A program made the position numbers and the translations under genes. Below, piece after piece: positions 16,538 to 25,521 of a DNA stretch of 64,000 bases. Under the pieces are notes generated by a model that was not told the origin of the DNA, did not search any database, and worked only from the letters and a program-made list of their open reading frames with translations. The number at the start of each line of letters is the position of its first letter. Position 1 is the first letter of the stretch. Origin of the DNA: Synechococcus sp. BL107 (GTDB lineage Bacteria; Cyanobacteriota; Cyanobacteriia; PCC-6307; Cyanobiaceae); NCBI RefSeq assembly GCF_000153805.1, contig NZ_DS022298.1:796756-860755 (forward strand), in the 5' to 3' direction.

Positions 16538-16651
16538 TTAGCTAAAACGTTGCCATAGAAGAGCTCCAAGCCGGATACCGCTGAATGCGACATAGCACGA
16601 CAGTGCCACAAACAACAGCAGGGAAAGCACCTCTTGGGGTTTTGTTGGCAT
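16538..16651 (-). CDS. 37-residue single-helix membrane protein
   Basis: A short ATG frame starting MPTKPQEVLSLLLFVALSCY: a polar N-terminus, one hydrophobic helix at about residues 8-24 and a basic end (GALLWQRFS). Size and layout resemble the small single-helix subunits of photosystems and cytochrome b6f, but it matches none I recognise. It lies between the mpeE terminator and the DUF2470 gene on the same strand. Upstream bases give no strong ribosome-binding site. Real, but of unknown function, is the most likely reading. Confidence 0.55.
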   Translation of the reverse strand: MPTKPQEVLSLLLFVALSCYVAFSGIRLGALLWQRFS

Positions 16652-16670
16652 GGTGGTGGGGATAAAATTC

Positions 16671-16705
16671 AAAAAAGCATCGAAACCTTTCGGTCACGAT
16701 GCTTT
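16671..16705 (-). terminator. Intrinsic terminator of mpeE
   Basis: On the minus strand AAAGCATCG pairs with CGATGCTTT around a GACC/GGTT-containing loop, followed by a run of T. It lies about 55 bases past the mpeE stop, and 20 bases before the 37-residue frame. Confidence 0.92.
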
Positions 16706-16758
16706 GGTGATAGTTGTTTGAATTGAAGACCTTCAAATGGTCATTCAAGAAGCCCTAT

Positions 16759-17661
16759 TCAGCCCCAGGATTTGGAATTTTTAGACCCATACATTCTGGC
16801 AAAAGCGCCGGATGTTGGATCGTTCATCGCACGCGAGTAGGAGAAGCTTGAAACTTCGTAGCCACCCTCTGCTGTGGACAAGCGTCTGGCATTCGTGAAT
16901 TCCATCACCAGTTGGCTGCGCCCTTCAATCGTGGTGTCTGAAGCGGCATTCCCTGGCGTGACGCGTCCGAGGTTCACGAACGTGGAGCAGTAAGCACCTG
17001 CTGCTGAGGTCCAAGCGCGGAGATAGGGAACAGTATCGGTGCCAAATACTTCCAGGTATTCACCCGACCGAGTGAGCTTCTCGACAAGACCATCGAATCC
17101 ATGCTCAGCAATCACGGTGATCGCTGCGCTCACTTCAGCCTGGTTGAGCGGCGGACGTCCAAGTAGATGTTTGTAATTCAATTCGATGCCACGGATTGGC
17201 GACACCCGGAAAAAATAGTTCTGTTTGTACAGATCTGATTTGGCAAGACCTGCGACAAAATCACGGACCGAGATATCTCCATTCATCAGCTGGGACTCCA
17301 GCTCGGTGCAACGCTGATTCTCGGTTGGCCCAAGATTTCCAAAGACTTGGCGGTAGGCCGCCGTCATCGTTGCTGTTAAAGCTTCACTTCCTGTTGAGGC
17401 GAATTCATCCGCAACGGCACTAAACGGACACTCGCTATGAATGCGAGGGCCGGTACCGATGCCGGTCGCTCCACAGAGATTTTCTTTGTATTCCAGGGAT
17501 GTTTTGCCAACAAGGCCTTTTCTTGGAATTAAATTCCCCAGTTTCTGCTCTTCGCGGTAGCGGTTGATCGCGGTGTTTTGTCTGGACTTCGCAGCGTTGT
17601 TCGCAACGTAGGAAACGCGGTCGAGACTGGTGAAATCGCGTGTCGGCTTGATGACGACCAT
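16759..17661 (-). CDS. mpeE: Phycoerythrin II-associated linker MpeE
   Basis: 300 residues, the size reported for MpeE of WH8102. A long basic N-terminus leads to Cys63 followed by GIGTGPRIHSECPF, the same Cys-GxGPR block that in MpeC carries phycourobilin. One linker domain follows (AAYRQVFGNLGPTENQRC near 101-118, GIELNYKHLLGRPPLNQAE near 157-175, EYLEVFGTDTVPY). There is no CpcD-like C-terminal domain. It is isolated from the main rod cluster by tRNA-Phe and comF, and is closed by its own terminator, so it is separately transcribed. Confidence 0.9.
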   Translation of the reverse strand: MVVIKPTRDFTSLDRVSYVANNAAKSRQNTAINRYREEQKLGNLIPRKGLVGKTSLEYKENLCGATGIGTGPRIHSECPFSAVADEFASTGSEALTATMTAAYRQVFGNLGPTENQRCTELESQLMNGDISVRDFVAGLAKSDLYKQNYFFRVSPIRGIELNYKHLLGRPPLNQAEVSAAITVIAEHGFDGLVEKLTRSGEYLEVFGTDTVPYLRAWTSAAGAYCSTFVNLGRVTPGNAASDTTIEGRSQLVMEFTNARRLSTAEGGYEVSSFSYSRAMNDPTSGAFARMYGSKNSKSWG

Positions 17662-17809
17662 TAATGAGCCTTACAAGGATTCGTTGCGTGAGAATAAAGC
17701 GATGAAGTTATTTAGGCCCTTGATACCCCAGGCTTGCAACAAAATGTTTGCCACCTAATTTTTTTAGCTCGTTTTCGTTGAATTGATGCCCTCCAACAGA
17801 TGATTCTCC

Positions 17810-19066
17810 TCAGCCTTGCTCAGTCGATGGTCTGGATTCATTGAGGGAGGCGAGAGCGAGCCGGGCAACTCCCGCTGCTGGCTGCTGCTGAGATGTGATC
17901 ACTGGCATGCCTAAGCGACGTTCCCTGATCCGTCGCCACTGCGGATTTCGTGCGCCACCACCGATGCTGATCAGTCGTTTGGGTGGTTTTGCTCCCAATG
18001 CGGTCAAGGTTTGCCACCCCTGCGCTTCGATGTCGGCAAGTCCCTCCAACAAGCCCTGGAGAAATAAGGCATCGCTTACGGGCCGTGGCTCAAGGATGGG
18101 CATTAAGGATGGATCATCGACTGGGAATCGTTCCCCAGGTCGCGGTAATGGGCGAAAGATCAGGCCGCTATTGGTGTCTGGGTTGATTTGCCGGCTGAGT
18201 TCAGTGAGTAGTTCATCGTTGAAGAATTGACGCAGAACCCCTGCGCCAGCATTGGATGCGCCGCCGCACAGCCAGCGTCCTCCGACGCGATGACTCGTGA
18301 TCCCTGGTCCGTGGATCGGAACTGTTGTGAAGCGCTTCATCACCAGCGTGGTTCCCAACACGGTGATTCCGTCGTCATCACCAGGATCAGTCGCCAGCAC
18401 CGCCGCATTGGAATCTGTTGTCCCAGCCACGATTTGAGCATCGTCAGGAAGTCCGAGTTCAAGGGCTCGGGCACTTGCGATTGTTCCCAAGGTGCTTCCA
18501 CTGGGCCGAATGATGGGAAGCCGATTGAGCCATGGTTGTTTGGTGAGGGCCTCTGGCCACGAGTGATTCTCCAAGTTCCACCCAAGCCGCAGATTGTTCC
18601 CTTCTTCGCCCCAAGTCCAATCCCCCAAAAACCATCCATTGATCCAGTCCGCCTGATGGCGGAGAAGGGTAGAAGGGCCATACACCTTCGTGAGTTGCAG
18701 CGCCCGCGCGAGGCTTCCACTGTTGCTTGAGGCCGGACCACCTTCGGGAACGAGCTTTTGAAGCTGCAGCTCAAAGCCCTGGCAAGCCTCCGAGTACGGC
18801 AAAGCCTCACCCTGGGGGCGCCCCGTTGAATCACAGGCCAGCAACGTTCCTGATGTGCCATCAACAGCAAGCGCCTTAATGCTGTATCGCTGTTCTGCAG
18901 GGATTCGAGCAATCAATGTGGAACATGCTCGCGTCCAACCATCGGGCTGATTCAGTCCGACGTCGTAAGGAACTGATGTCGAATATTGGATGGTGTTCGA
19001 TCGATCCAGCACGGCGATGCGAACGCCACTGGTGCCCAGGTCAATTCCGAGCACCAGGGAGGTCAT
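17810..19066 (-). CDS. FGGY-family sugar kinase (D-ribulose kinase-like)
   Basis: 418 residues from the ATG at 19066, seven bases after the metK stop. The ASKHA ATPase signature GIDLGTSGVRIAVLD is at the N-terminus, with AVDGTSGTLLACD near 75, AGTTDSNAAVL near 217 and ISIGGGARNPQWRRI near 363. Known: the closest characterised relatives I recall are the cyanobacterial SePSK and plant XK-1 enzymes, shown to phosphorylate D-ribulose. It is shorter than xylulose and glycerol kinases (about 500). Substrate is inferred, not shown. Probably co-transcribed with metK. Confidence 0.83.
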   Translation of the reverse strand: MTSLVLGIDLGTSGVRIAVLDRSNTIQYSTSVPYDVGLNQPDGWTRACSTLIARIPAEQRYSIKALAVDGTSGTLLACDSTGRPQGEALPYSEACQGFELQLQKLVPEGGPASSNSGSLARALQLTKVYGPSTLLRHQADWINGWFLGDWTWGEEGNNLRLGWNLENHSWPEALTKQPWLNRLPIIRPSGSTLGTIASARALELGLPDDAQIVAGTTDSNAAVLATDPGDDDGITVLGTTLVMKRFTTVPIHGPGITSHRVGGRWLCGGASNAGAGVLRQFFNDELLTELSRQINPDTNSGLIFRPLPRPGERFPVDDPSLMPILEPRPVSDALFLQGLLEGLADIEAQGWQTLTALGAKPPKRLISIGGGARNPQWRRIRERRLGMPVITSQQQPAAGVARLALASLNESRPSTEQG

Positions 19067-19073
19067 GGCTGAA

Positions 19074-20300
19074 TCAGGCTTTGCGCAGTTCCTCGGCCTT
19101 GGCTGCGACATCTTCCCAAGGGAGATTGAGGTCGTTCCGGCCGAAATGACCGTAGGCCGCAGTGTTTTGGTAGAAGCGACCACCCCGTGCTTGAGGAAGA
19201 TTGCGTAGTCCGAAGTTTTCGATAATCGCGCCTGGGCGCAAGTCGAAATGCTCTTGTACGAGCGCCGTGAGATCTTCATTCGACACCGTTCCTGTGCCGA
19301 AAGACTCCACCAAAATCGAAACGGGCTTGGCTACACCAATGGCGTAACTCAACTGCACTTCGGCGCGGCCGGCCAAGCCAGACGCCACAAGGGCTTTCGC
19401 CACAAAGCGGGCGGCATAGGCAGCCGAGCGGTCCACCTTGGTGGGATCTTTGCCCGAGAAGGCACCACCGCCGTGGCGTGCGTAGCCGCCATAGGTGTCG
19501 ACGATAATCTTGCGTCCGGTTAAACCTGCATCTCCTTGGGGCCCACCCACAACGAATTTGCCGGTGGGGTTCACTAGATATTTGGTGCTCTCCCGGCTGG
19601 GTTTCAGGTTGAGGTCGGCGGTGGCGGGCTCGACGACGTGGGTCCAGAGATCTTCCGTAATGCGCTCGCGGATGCCTTGCTCATCACTCATCCCCCCCAC
19701 TTCGGCAGTGTGTTGGGTTGAGATCAGAATCGTGTCGATCGCAACGGGCTGGTCGTTTTCATAGACCACGCTCACTTGGGTCTTGCCGTCGGGCAGGAGA
19801 TAGTCGAGTGTTCCGTTGTGGCGAACTTCAGCAAGTTGGCGGGCCAAACGATGCGCCAGGCTGATGGGCAGCGGCATCAACTCCGGGGTTTCGTTGCAGG
19901 CGTAGCCGAACATGATCCCCTGGTCTCCCGCACCGACCAAGTCCAGCGGATCGCCAGCGTGGTCATCAGCTTCATTAACGCCTTGGGCAATATCAGGTGA
20001 TTGCTGATCAAGAGCGACTAAAACGGCACAGCTGTTTGCATCAAAACCGCCGGCGCGAGCGCCGCTGTAGCCAATCTCTTTGATGACGTCGCGCACGAGG
20101 TGGATGAAGTCCACCTTGGCCTTGGAGGTCACCTCGCCGGTGATCATGCAAAGCCCAGTATTGACAACGGTCTCGCAGGCCACACGGCTTGCAGGATCCT
20201 GTGCCAGCAAAGCATCAAGGACTGCGTCACTCACTTGATCGCAGATTTTGTCTGGATGCCCTTCGGTAACGGATTCCGAGGTGAAGACGTAACGACTCAT
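19074..20300 (-). CDS. metK: S-adenosylmethionine synthetase
   Basis: 408 residues. Forms SAM from methionine and ATP. Family signatures are present: [24 protein letters not shown] at the start, [12 protein letters not shown] near 122-133 and [19 protein letters not shown] near 273-291. It is followed at seven bases by the FGGY kinase. The methionine-salvage genes mtnA, mtnB and mtnC, which recycle the methylthio group of spent SAM, lie 23 kb away. No SAM riboswitch was recognised in the short gap upstream. Confidence 0.97.
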   Translation of the reverse strand: MSRYVFTSESVTEGHPDKICDQVSDAVLDALLAQDPASRVACETVVNTGLCMITGEVTSKAKVDFIHLVRDVIKEIGYSGARAGGFDANSCAVLVALDQQSPDIAQGVNEADDHAGDPLDLVGAGDQGIMFGYACNETPELMPLPISLAHRLARQLAEVRHNGTLDYLLPDGKTQVSVVYENDQPVAIDTILISTQHTAEVGGMSDEQGIRERITEDLWTHVVEPATADLNLKPSRESTKYLVNPTGKFVVGGPQGDAGLTGRKIIVDTYGGYARHGGGAFSGKDPTKVDRSAAYAARFVAKALVASGLAGRAEVQLSYAIGVAKPVSILVESFGTGTVSNEDLTALVQEHFDLRPGAIIENFGLRNLPQARGGRFYQNTAAYGHFGRNDLNLPWEDVAAKAEELRKA

Positions 20301-20324
20301 GCAAATAAATGTCTTGGAGAGACT

Positions 20325-21098
20325 TTACGGGTCGGCTTCAAGTTCAAGCTCATTCCAATGTTCAAGCTGATGCACGGCGGTGGTTAAGTGAGGGCGTATA
20401 TCCCATCCGCCTAGATAACCAATCACGCAGCCGATACCAGCATCCCTCGCCATTTGGAGGTCTGTTTCCGCATCTCCGATCAAGGCACATTGATGCGGTA
20501 GCAGTTGCAGGCGTTTGCATAGCTGATGCACCGCTTCCGGGTTTGGCTTTCTGGGTTGATCATCCGCACTCCAACAATCCGCCACCAGAGAGCTGATGTT
20601 TTCGTGATCCAGAAATGTATTGATTCCTTTTGTTGTGTCATTGCTGATCACAGCGCTGAGAACCGATGCGTTGTCGAGTTTTTCAAGAAATCTTTTGGCA
20701 CCGTCGAGAAGTGGGCGCGATGATCCGTCATCGCTGAATTGTTGATCGATTCGTTGGAAGCAAGTCTCGGCGAGTGCCAGGGCTTCGGGCCAGCTGCAAC
20801 CAAAAATGCAGAACACCGTGGCAGTGGAGGTGAGGTTGTCTTGGCGTGCAGCAACCGCGAGGGTTCCACCAGGATGGAGTGCCTTGTCGCGAATCCCAAA
20901 GGCTTGCCTGAGTGTGGTGTCGAGTTCACTGAGATGGGCGGCACCTTTGGCGTCTCTCCAGAGATCGCAAATCACAGCGAGTCTTCGCTCGAACAGATCG
21001 AGGAGGTGAGGCTCGCTATGGGAAAGGGTGCCGTCCTTGTCGAACAGCACCCCATGAATCGAGCCGATGGGTTGTCCCCTCAGCAGCAATGTGGCCAT
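20325..21098 (-). CDS. HAD-superfamily hydrolase (phosphoglycolate phosphatase-like)
   Basis: 257 residues. HAD motif I is VLFDKDGTLSHSE (residues 18-30, nucleophile Asp21), motif II SAVISNDTTKGI near 148, motif III Lys in QPRKPNPEAVHQL and motif IV LIGDAETDLQMARDAGIG. An inserted helical cap places it in subfamily I, like phosphoglycolate phosphatase, which would serve photorespiration. Substrate cannot be fixed by sequence. It follows rpsA by seven bases and is probably co-transcribed with it. Confidence 0.85.
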   Translation of the reverse strand: MATLLLRGQPIGSIHGVLFDKDGTLSHSEPHLLDLFERRLAVICDLWRDAKGAAHLSELDTTLRQAFGIRDKALHPGGTLAVAARQDNLTSTATVFCIFGCSWPEALALAETCFQRIDQQFSDDGSSRPLLDGAKRFLEKLDNASVLSAVISNDTTKGINTFLDHENISSLVADCWSADDQPRKPNPEAVHQLCKRLQLLPHQCALIGDAETDLQMARDAGIGCVIGYLGGWDIRPHLTTAVHQLEHWNELELEADP

Positions 21099-21105
21099 GG
21101 ATGGC

Positions 21106-22209
21106 TCAAATCATCATTGATGCGATGGGCTCCTCTCCTTCCTCAGCTTGCTCTAGAAGCATCTGCTTGTAACGAGCAGCCATTTCCTCAGCTTTCTCAA
21201 AAACTTTCTGAGGGTCGGTGAGCATGTCACCGGGTTCCGGCTCCAGCGCTTTGGTGGAGAGGGAAATACGGCCTCGTTCAGCGTCCAGGTCGATGATCAT
21301 GACCTTCATCTGATCGTTCACATTGAGAACAGAGTGGGGCGTCTCAATGTGCTCATGGCTGATTTCAGAGATGTGCAGCAATCCACTCACACCGCCGATA
21401 TCGATAAAGGCTCCGTAGGGCTTGATACCGCGGACGGTGCCAACCACCACTTCGCCAACTTCTAGGCGATTCATCTTGCGCTCAACCAACGCACGGCGAT
21501 GGCTCAAGACCAAGCGGTTGCGTTCTTCGTCCACTTCAAGGAATTTCAGTGGGAGGAAGTCGGCAACCAACTCTTCTTTTGGTTTGCGCGTGCTGATGTG
21601 GGAGCCAGGGATGAATCCGCGCAATCCCTCAACCCGGACGAGTGCACCACCACGGTTGGTGGCAAACACCTCGGAGTAAATCGTGGCATCTTCTTTCTGA
21701 AGCTGGCGCACGCGCTCCCAGGCACGTTGATATTCGATCCTTCGAATCGACAGCGCGAGCTGACCATCTTCATTCTCTTCACTCATGATGAAGAACTCAC
21801 GGATCTCACCGGGCAGGAGCACATCGCTCAGGCCCTCGACCCGGTTGATCGACACCTCTTGTAGGGGCATGAACGCGGCGGTCTTGGCGCCGATGTCGAT
21901 CATTGCGCCCTTGGATTCGAGGGCGAAGACCGTGCCGTTGACGATGTCGCCTGGCTTGAAGTTGTAGTCGTACTTACTAAGAAGGGCCGCGAATTCATCA
22001 AGGGTGAAGCCGGCATCCTCAAGGTTGTTCCGGTTGGCTCGACTGCTGGGGTCGTCAGCGGTCGGAACGTCTTCGGGAATGCCGAGATCCTCTGCTTCAA
22101 AGGCTTGCTCAGCTGTCAGGTCACCAGCTTCTGCGGTGGCAGTTGCTTCATCGACTGGTGTTGCTGTGCTGGTGTCTGGGGTTTGCTCTTCTGTGGGCGT
22201 CGCGGCCAT
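21106..22209 (-). CDS. rpsA: Ribosomal protein S1
   Basis: 367 residues from the ATG at 22209 (MAATPTEEQ). An acidic, Thr/Glu/Ala-rich N-terminus precedes three S1 RNA-binding domains, starting near residues 83 (FKPGDIVNGTVFALESKGAMIDIG), 165 and 250 (EVGEVVVGTVRGIKPYGAFIDIG). Three-domain S1 is the usual cyanobacterial and plastid form, unlike the six-domain enterobacterial one. An in-frame upstream start at 22278 is less likely. Binds mRNA at the 30S subunit. Confidence 0.95.
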   Translation of the reverse strand: MAATPTEEQTPDTSTATPVDEATATAEAGDLTAEQAFEAEDLGIPEDVPTADDPSSRANRNNLEDAGFTLDEFAALLSKYDYNFKPGDIVNGTVFALESKGAMIDIGAKTAAFMPLQEVSINRVEGLSDVLLPGEIREFFIMSEENEDGQLALSIRRIEYQRAWERVRQLQKEDATIYSEVFATNRGGALVRVEGLRGFIPGSHISTRKPKEELVADFLPLKFLEVDEERNRLVLSHRRALVERKMNRLEVGEVVVGTVRGIKPYGAFIDIGGVSGLLHISEISHEHIETPHSVLNVNDQMKVMIIDLDAERGRISLSTKALEPEPGDMLTDPQKVFEKAEEMAARYKQMLLEQAEEGEEPIASMMI

Positions 22210-22323
22210 GGGGGGGTGGCGGTCTACCTCAGGTGGGTAGTACGAAGGATTCGCGTCCAACGCCCGCCGACGTTGCACGGAGAATGTGTGACTCTACAGA
22301 TGAACCAGCCCTAGTTCTCGTTT

Positions 22324-22806
22324 TTAGCGGACAGCAGCAAGATGTTCCTGCTCTGTGTTCATCGTTTCGAGGGTGGACACAAAATCGTCGATTCCGCGGA
22401 ATTGTCTGTACACCGATGCGAAACGGATGTAGGCGACTTCGCTGATTTGTTTGAGCTCCTTTAAAACTAATTCTCCAATTTCAGAGCTTGCAACTTCTTT
22501 GGAAGTGCGCTGCTGCAGTTGAAGTTCGAGATTTTCGACGACTGTTTCAAGCCGTGCAGCATCGAGCCCGGTTTTATCGCATGCTCGACTCAAGCCATGC
22601 AAAACTTTGGTTCGGTTGAAGAGTTCCCGGCAACCATCTCGTTTGATCACTGTGATCGGAACGGTTTCGACACGTTCGTAGGTGGTGAAGCGAAAATCAC
22701 AGTTAAGACATTCCCGGCGACGACGCACGCTGCGTCCACCATCTGCAGCTCTGGATTCCAGAACGCGACTATCTGTGTTTTGGCAGGAGGGGCACTGCAC
22801 GCCCAA
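22324..22806 (-). CDS. nrdR: Transcriptional regulator NrdR
   Basis: 160 residues: an N-terminal zinc ribbon ([15 protein letters not shown] and CLNCDFRF) and an ATP-cone ([20 protein letters not shown] onward). Known: NrdR represses ribonucleotide reductase genes by sensing ATP/dATP. Start MGVQCPSCQ at 22806. It lies between the psbB-psbT unit and rpsA, all on the minus strand. Target boxes were not identified in the window. Confidence 0.96.
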   Translation of the reverse strand: MGVQCPSCQNTDSRVLESRAADGGRSVRRRRECLNCDFRFTTYERVETVPITVIKRDGCRELFNRTKVLHGLSRACDKTGLDAARLETVVENLELQLQQRTSKEVASSEIGELVLKELKQISEVAYIRFASVYRQFRGIDDFVSTLETMNTEQEHLAAVR

Positions 22807-22942
22807 TCACAATCAAATATGCATCAACTTTACGCATTGATTAGTGACTTGAAAAGGGTGGTGAGGCGATATCTATCTTTCCGCCATGACTGATCGGAAG
22901 ATATGAGCCGATTTGTTCACGTTTTAATCAATCGATCTAAAG

Positions 22943-22967
22943 AAAAAGCAGCCGGCTTTGCTGCTTG
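22943..22967 (-). terminator. Second terminator-like hairpin after psbT
   Basis: On the minus strand AAGCAGC pairs with GCTGCTT around a seven-base loop, followed by a T-run. It is placed just beyond the stronger hairpin at 22978-23002, giving a tandem arrangement. Confidence 0.65.
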
Positions 22968-22977
22968 GAAAAGCATG

Positions 22978-23002
22978 AAAAAACCCCGCCGAAGCGGGGT
23001 TT
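22978..23002 (-). terminator. Terminator of psbB-psbT
   Basis: AAACCCCGC and GCGGGGTTT stem arms with a TTCG-type loop, followed by a T-run on the minus strand, 12 bases after the psbT stop. Confidence 0.95.
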
Positions 23003-23013
23003 GAAGGATTGGA

Positions 23014-23109
23014 TTACTTTCCGATCTTTGGTGGATCGCGGAAGGCGATAGCAAAGAACAAGGTGGCAATCGCAAAAGTGAGGATGAGGACGTAAGCGAA
23101 GCTTTCCAT
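23014..23109 (-). CDS. psbT: Photosystem II subunit PsbT
   Basis: 31 residues: one transmembrane helix ([20 protein letters not shown]) and the polar end FRDPPKIGK, the conserved PsbT tail. Sits at the PSII monomer interface and stabilises the dimer and acceptor side. Found 21 bases downstream of psbB, the standard cyanobacterial arrangement, and followed by tandem terminators. Confidence 0.97.
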   Translation of the reverse strand: MESFAYVLILTFAIATLFFAIAFRDPPKIGK

Positions 23110-23130
23110 CTGAGGGTTCCTAGGAGGCGA

Positions 23131-24690
23131 TCAGTTGAGAGGCGTTCCTGCTGGGGGCACGTAGCCCTCTGGCAGACGACGTGTGGTTTTGTCGCCCAAC
23201 TTGGCGAACAGGCCGAATTCCACCTGGTCTCCGAGGTCTGGATCGATACCAGCAAACACATCGCGGTACAGGGTGCGAGCCCCGTGCCAAATGTGTCCAA
23301 AGAAGAAGAGCAGCGCGAAGGTGGCGTGGCCGAAGGTGAACCAACCGCGAGGTGAACTGCGGAAGACACCATCAGAGTTGTAGGTCTCACGATCGAAATC
23401 GAAGGCCTCACCCAATTGGGATTTGCGAGCCAGACGTTTGACGTCAGCAGGATCAGTGAACTTCTGACCATCCAAGGCTCCACCAAACACTTGAGCAGTA
23501 ACGCCCTGTTGTTCGAAGGAATACTTGGCTTCCGCACGACGGAAGGGAATGTCAGCACGAACAATGCCTTGCTCATCTTCAAGAATCACTGGGAAGTTCT
23601 CGAAGAAGTTCGGCAAACGTCGAACTTGCAGCTCACGACCGTTGCTGTCGGTGAACACAACATGACCCAGCCATGAGGTGGCGAGACCGTCGCCATTCAC
23701 CATTGGGCCAACTCTGAATAAGCCACCCTTGGCAGGACTGTTGCCCACGTAGTCGTAGAACGCCAGCTTCTCTGGAATCGCAGCAAAGGCTTCTTCCCGG
23801 GTCGCGCCATCGTCCATGGCGGTTTGAACGCGACGATTGATCTCAGTCTTGAAGTAGCTCTGATCCCACTGATAACGAGTGGGGCCGAAAAGCTCAACTG
23901 GGGTAGCAGCCGAGCCGTACCACATAGTTCCAGCAACGATGAATGCAGCAAAGAAAACAGCTGCGATGGCACTCGCTAAGACTGTCTCAATGTTGCCCAT
24001 CCGGAGAGCCTTATAGAGGCGCTCAGGCGGTCGTGTGGTGATGTGGAAAATGCCAGCGATGATGCCAACAATTCCAGCTGCGATGTGGTGGGCAACGATG
24101 CCGCCCGGATTAAATGGATTAAATCCTTCTGGTCCCCAAGACGGTTGAACCGCCTCAAGGTGGCCGGTTATTCCATATGGATCAGAGATCCACATGCCAG
24201 GCCCAAACACACCAGTGAGATGGAAAGCACCAAATCCAAAGCAGCCAAGGCCAGCTAAGAGAAGGTGAATGCCAAAAATCTTGGGGAGATCAAGAGCTGG
24301 TTCTCCGGTTCTGGGGTCCTGCCAGATCTCAAGATCCCAGTAGGTCCAGTGCCAGATGGCGGCCAGCATTAGCAGGCCAGAAAAAACGATGTGGGCGGCG
24401 GCAACACCTTCGAAGCTCCAGAAACCAGGATCAACACCGGTTTCACCAGTGATGCTCCAACCACCCCAGCTCCCGGTAACTCCCAGGCGTGACATGAAGG
24501 GCATCACAAACATGCCCTGACGCCACATGGGGTTCAGGACAGCATCGGATGGATCGAAAATGGCTAATTCGTACAGAGCCATGGAGCCGGCCCAGCCGGC
24601 AACGAGGGCTGTATGCATGAGGTGCACAGCCAAAAGGCGACCCGGGTCATTGATGACGACGGTGTGCACCCGATACCAGGGCAATCCCAT
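23131..24690 (-). CDS. psbB: Photosystem II CP47 chlorophyll-binding protein
   Basis: 519 residues from the ATG at 24690 ([20 protein letters not shown]), the conserved CP47 start; upstream in-frame codons are rejected. Six transmembrane helices with His ligands (for example [34 protein letters not shown]) and the large lumenal loop between helices 5 and 6. The end [22 protein letters not shown] is typical. Inner antenna of PSII. Co-transcribed with psbT; divergent from the ferredoxin gene, so 24691-24875 holds both promoters. Confidence 0.98.
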   Translation of the reverse strand: MGLPWYRVHTVVINDPGRLLAVHLMHTALVAGWAGSMALYELAIFDPSDAVLNPMWRQGMFVMPFMSRLGVTGSWGGWSITGETGVDPGFWSFEGVAAAHIVFSGLLMLAAIWHWTYWDLEIWQDPRTGEPALDLPKIFGIHLLLAGLGCFGFGAFHLTGVFGPGMWISDPYGITGHLEAVQPSWGPEGFNPFNPGGIVAHHIAAGIVGIIAGIFHITTRPPERLYKALRMGNIETVLASAIAAVFFAAFIVAGTMWYGSAATPVELFGPTRYQWDQSYFKTEINRRVQTAMDDGATREEAFAAIPEKLAFYDYVGNSPAKGGLFRVGPMVNGDGLATSWLGHVVFTDSNGRELQVRRLPNFFENFPVILEDEQGIVRADIPFRRAEAKYSFEQQGVTAQVFGGALDGQKFTDPADVKRLARKSQLGEAFDFDRETYNSDGVFRSSPRGWFTFGHATFALLFFFGHIWHGARTLYRDVFAGIDPDLGDQVEFGLFAKLGDKTTRRLPEGYVPPAGTPLN

Positions 24691-24875
24691 GGGACAGGTT
24701 CGGGGGACAAGGCTGCGCACGCGCAACCAGACCCCGCGATCGTAAGGGCTTTCGTTAGGTCATTGGTTGAATCACGACAGGGATGCAACGTTCCAGTGAC
24801 AAGGATTAAGGCTTAAACCGTTCACAAAACGCAAACCTTCGCCGCATGATGGGTGTCTGTGTGCCATCTGCTCCC

Positions 24876-25352
24876 ATGCCAGTGATCCGTTTCGTTCGCG
24901 AAGGTCGTGACGTGGAGTGCTATCCCGGTGAAAATTTGCGTGAAGTCGCTCTACGCCAAAGCCTTGAGCTCTATGGCCTCAAAGGGCAGTTGGGTAACTG
25001 CGGTGGGTGTGGTCAGTGCAGTACTTGCTTTGTTTCAGTCGTAGATGAAAACAATGCCGATGCTTTGACGGCGCGCACTCCCGTGGAGGACAGCAAGTTG
25101 CGTCGTCGCCCCCAAGAGTGGCGTTTGGCTTGTCAGGCCCTGGTTGAAAAATCGGTGATGGTGCTAACTCGGCCTCAGATTCGCTTGCCAGATGCCGAAA
25201 CTAGGCTTGCTGCGGCGCGTCAGGCACCGCTGCCCGTGGGTCCAACCGCTTGGCCTGCAGCTCCCGATCAGGAACTCGAAAGCGAGGATGAGCCCGCAGG
25301 AGAGCCGACCCTTGAGAAGGAATCGGCTGCTACTGCCGATGAAGAGGGCTGA
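24876..25352 (+). CDS. 2Fe-2S ferredoxin-like protein with acidic tail
   Basis: 158 residues from the ATG at 24876 (MPVIRFVREG). A plant-type 2Fe-2S fold: CGGCGQCSTC near residues 43-52, and the fourth Cys in RLACQALV near 90. After the domain comes a Pro/Ala then Glu/Asp-rich extension of about 50 residues (ELESEDEPAGEPTLEKESA), unusual for soluble ferredoxins of about 97. Divergent from psbB and followed at 60 bases by psbM, so a PSII or redox-regulatory link is possible. The electron partner is unknown. Confidence 0.85.
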   Translation: MPVIRFVREGRDVECYPGENLREVALRQSLELYGLKGQLGNCGGCGQCSTCFVSVVDENNADALTARTPVEDSKLRRRPQEWRLACQALVEKSVMVLTRPQIRLPDAETRLAAARQAPLPVGPTAWPAAPDQELESEDEPAGEPTLEKESAATADEEG

Positions 25353-25411
25353 GCTCGCTGCGACGTTGGCCGCTTGTCGGTGATACCTTCGCGGGGATCC
25401 CTCCAGCGGCC

Positions 25412-25516
25412 ATGGAAACCAACGATCTCGGATTTGTTGCCAGCCTCATGTTCATTTTGGTTCCAGCAATCTTTTTGATCGTGCTTTATATCGGCACGAA
25501 TCGCAGCGAAGCCTGA
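25412..25516 (+). CDS. psbM: Photosystem II subunit PsbM
   Basis: 34 residues: METNDLGFVASLMFILVPAI and onward, a single transmembrane helix with the typical acidic N-terminus and LYIGTNRS end. PsbM lies at the PSII dimer interface. It ends five bases before the convergent universal stress protein gene. Confidence 0.96.
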   Translation: METNDLGFVASLMFILVPAIFLIVLYIGTNRSEA

Positions 25517-25521
25517 GATAT

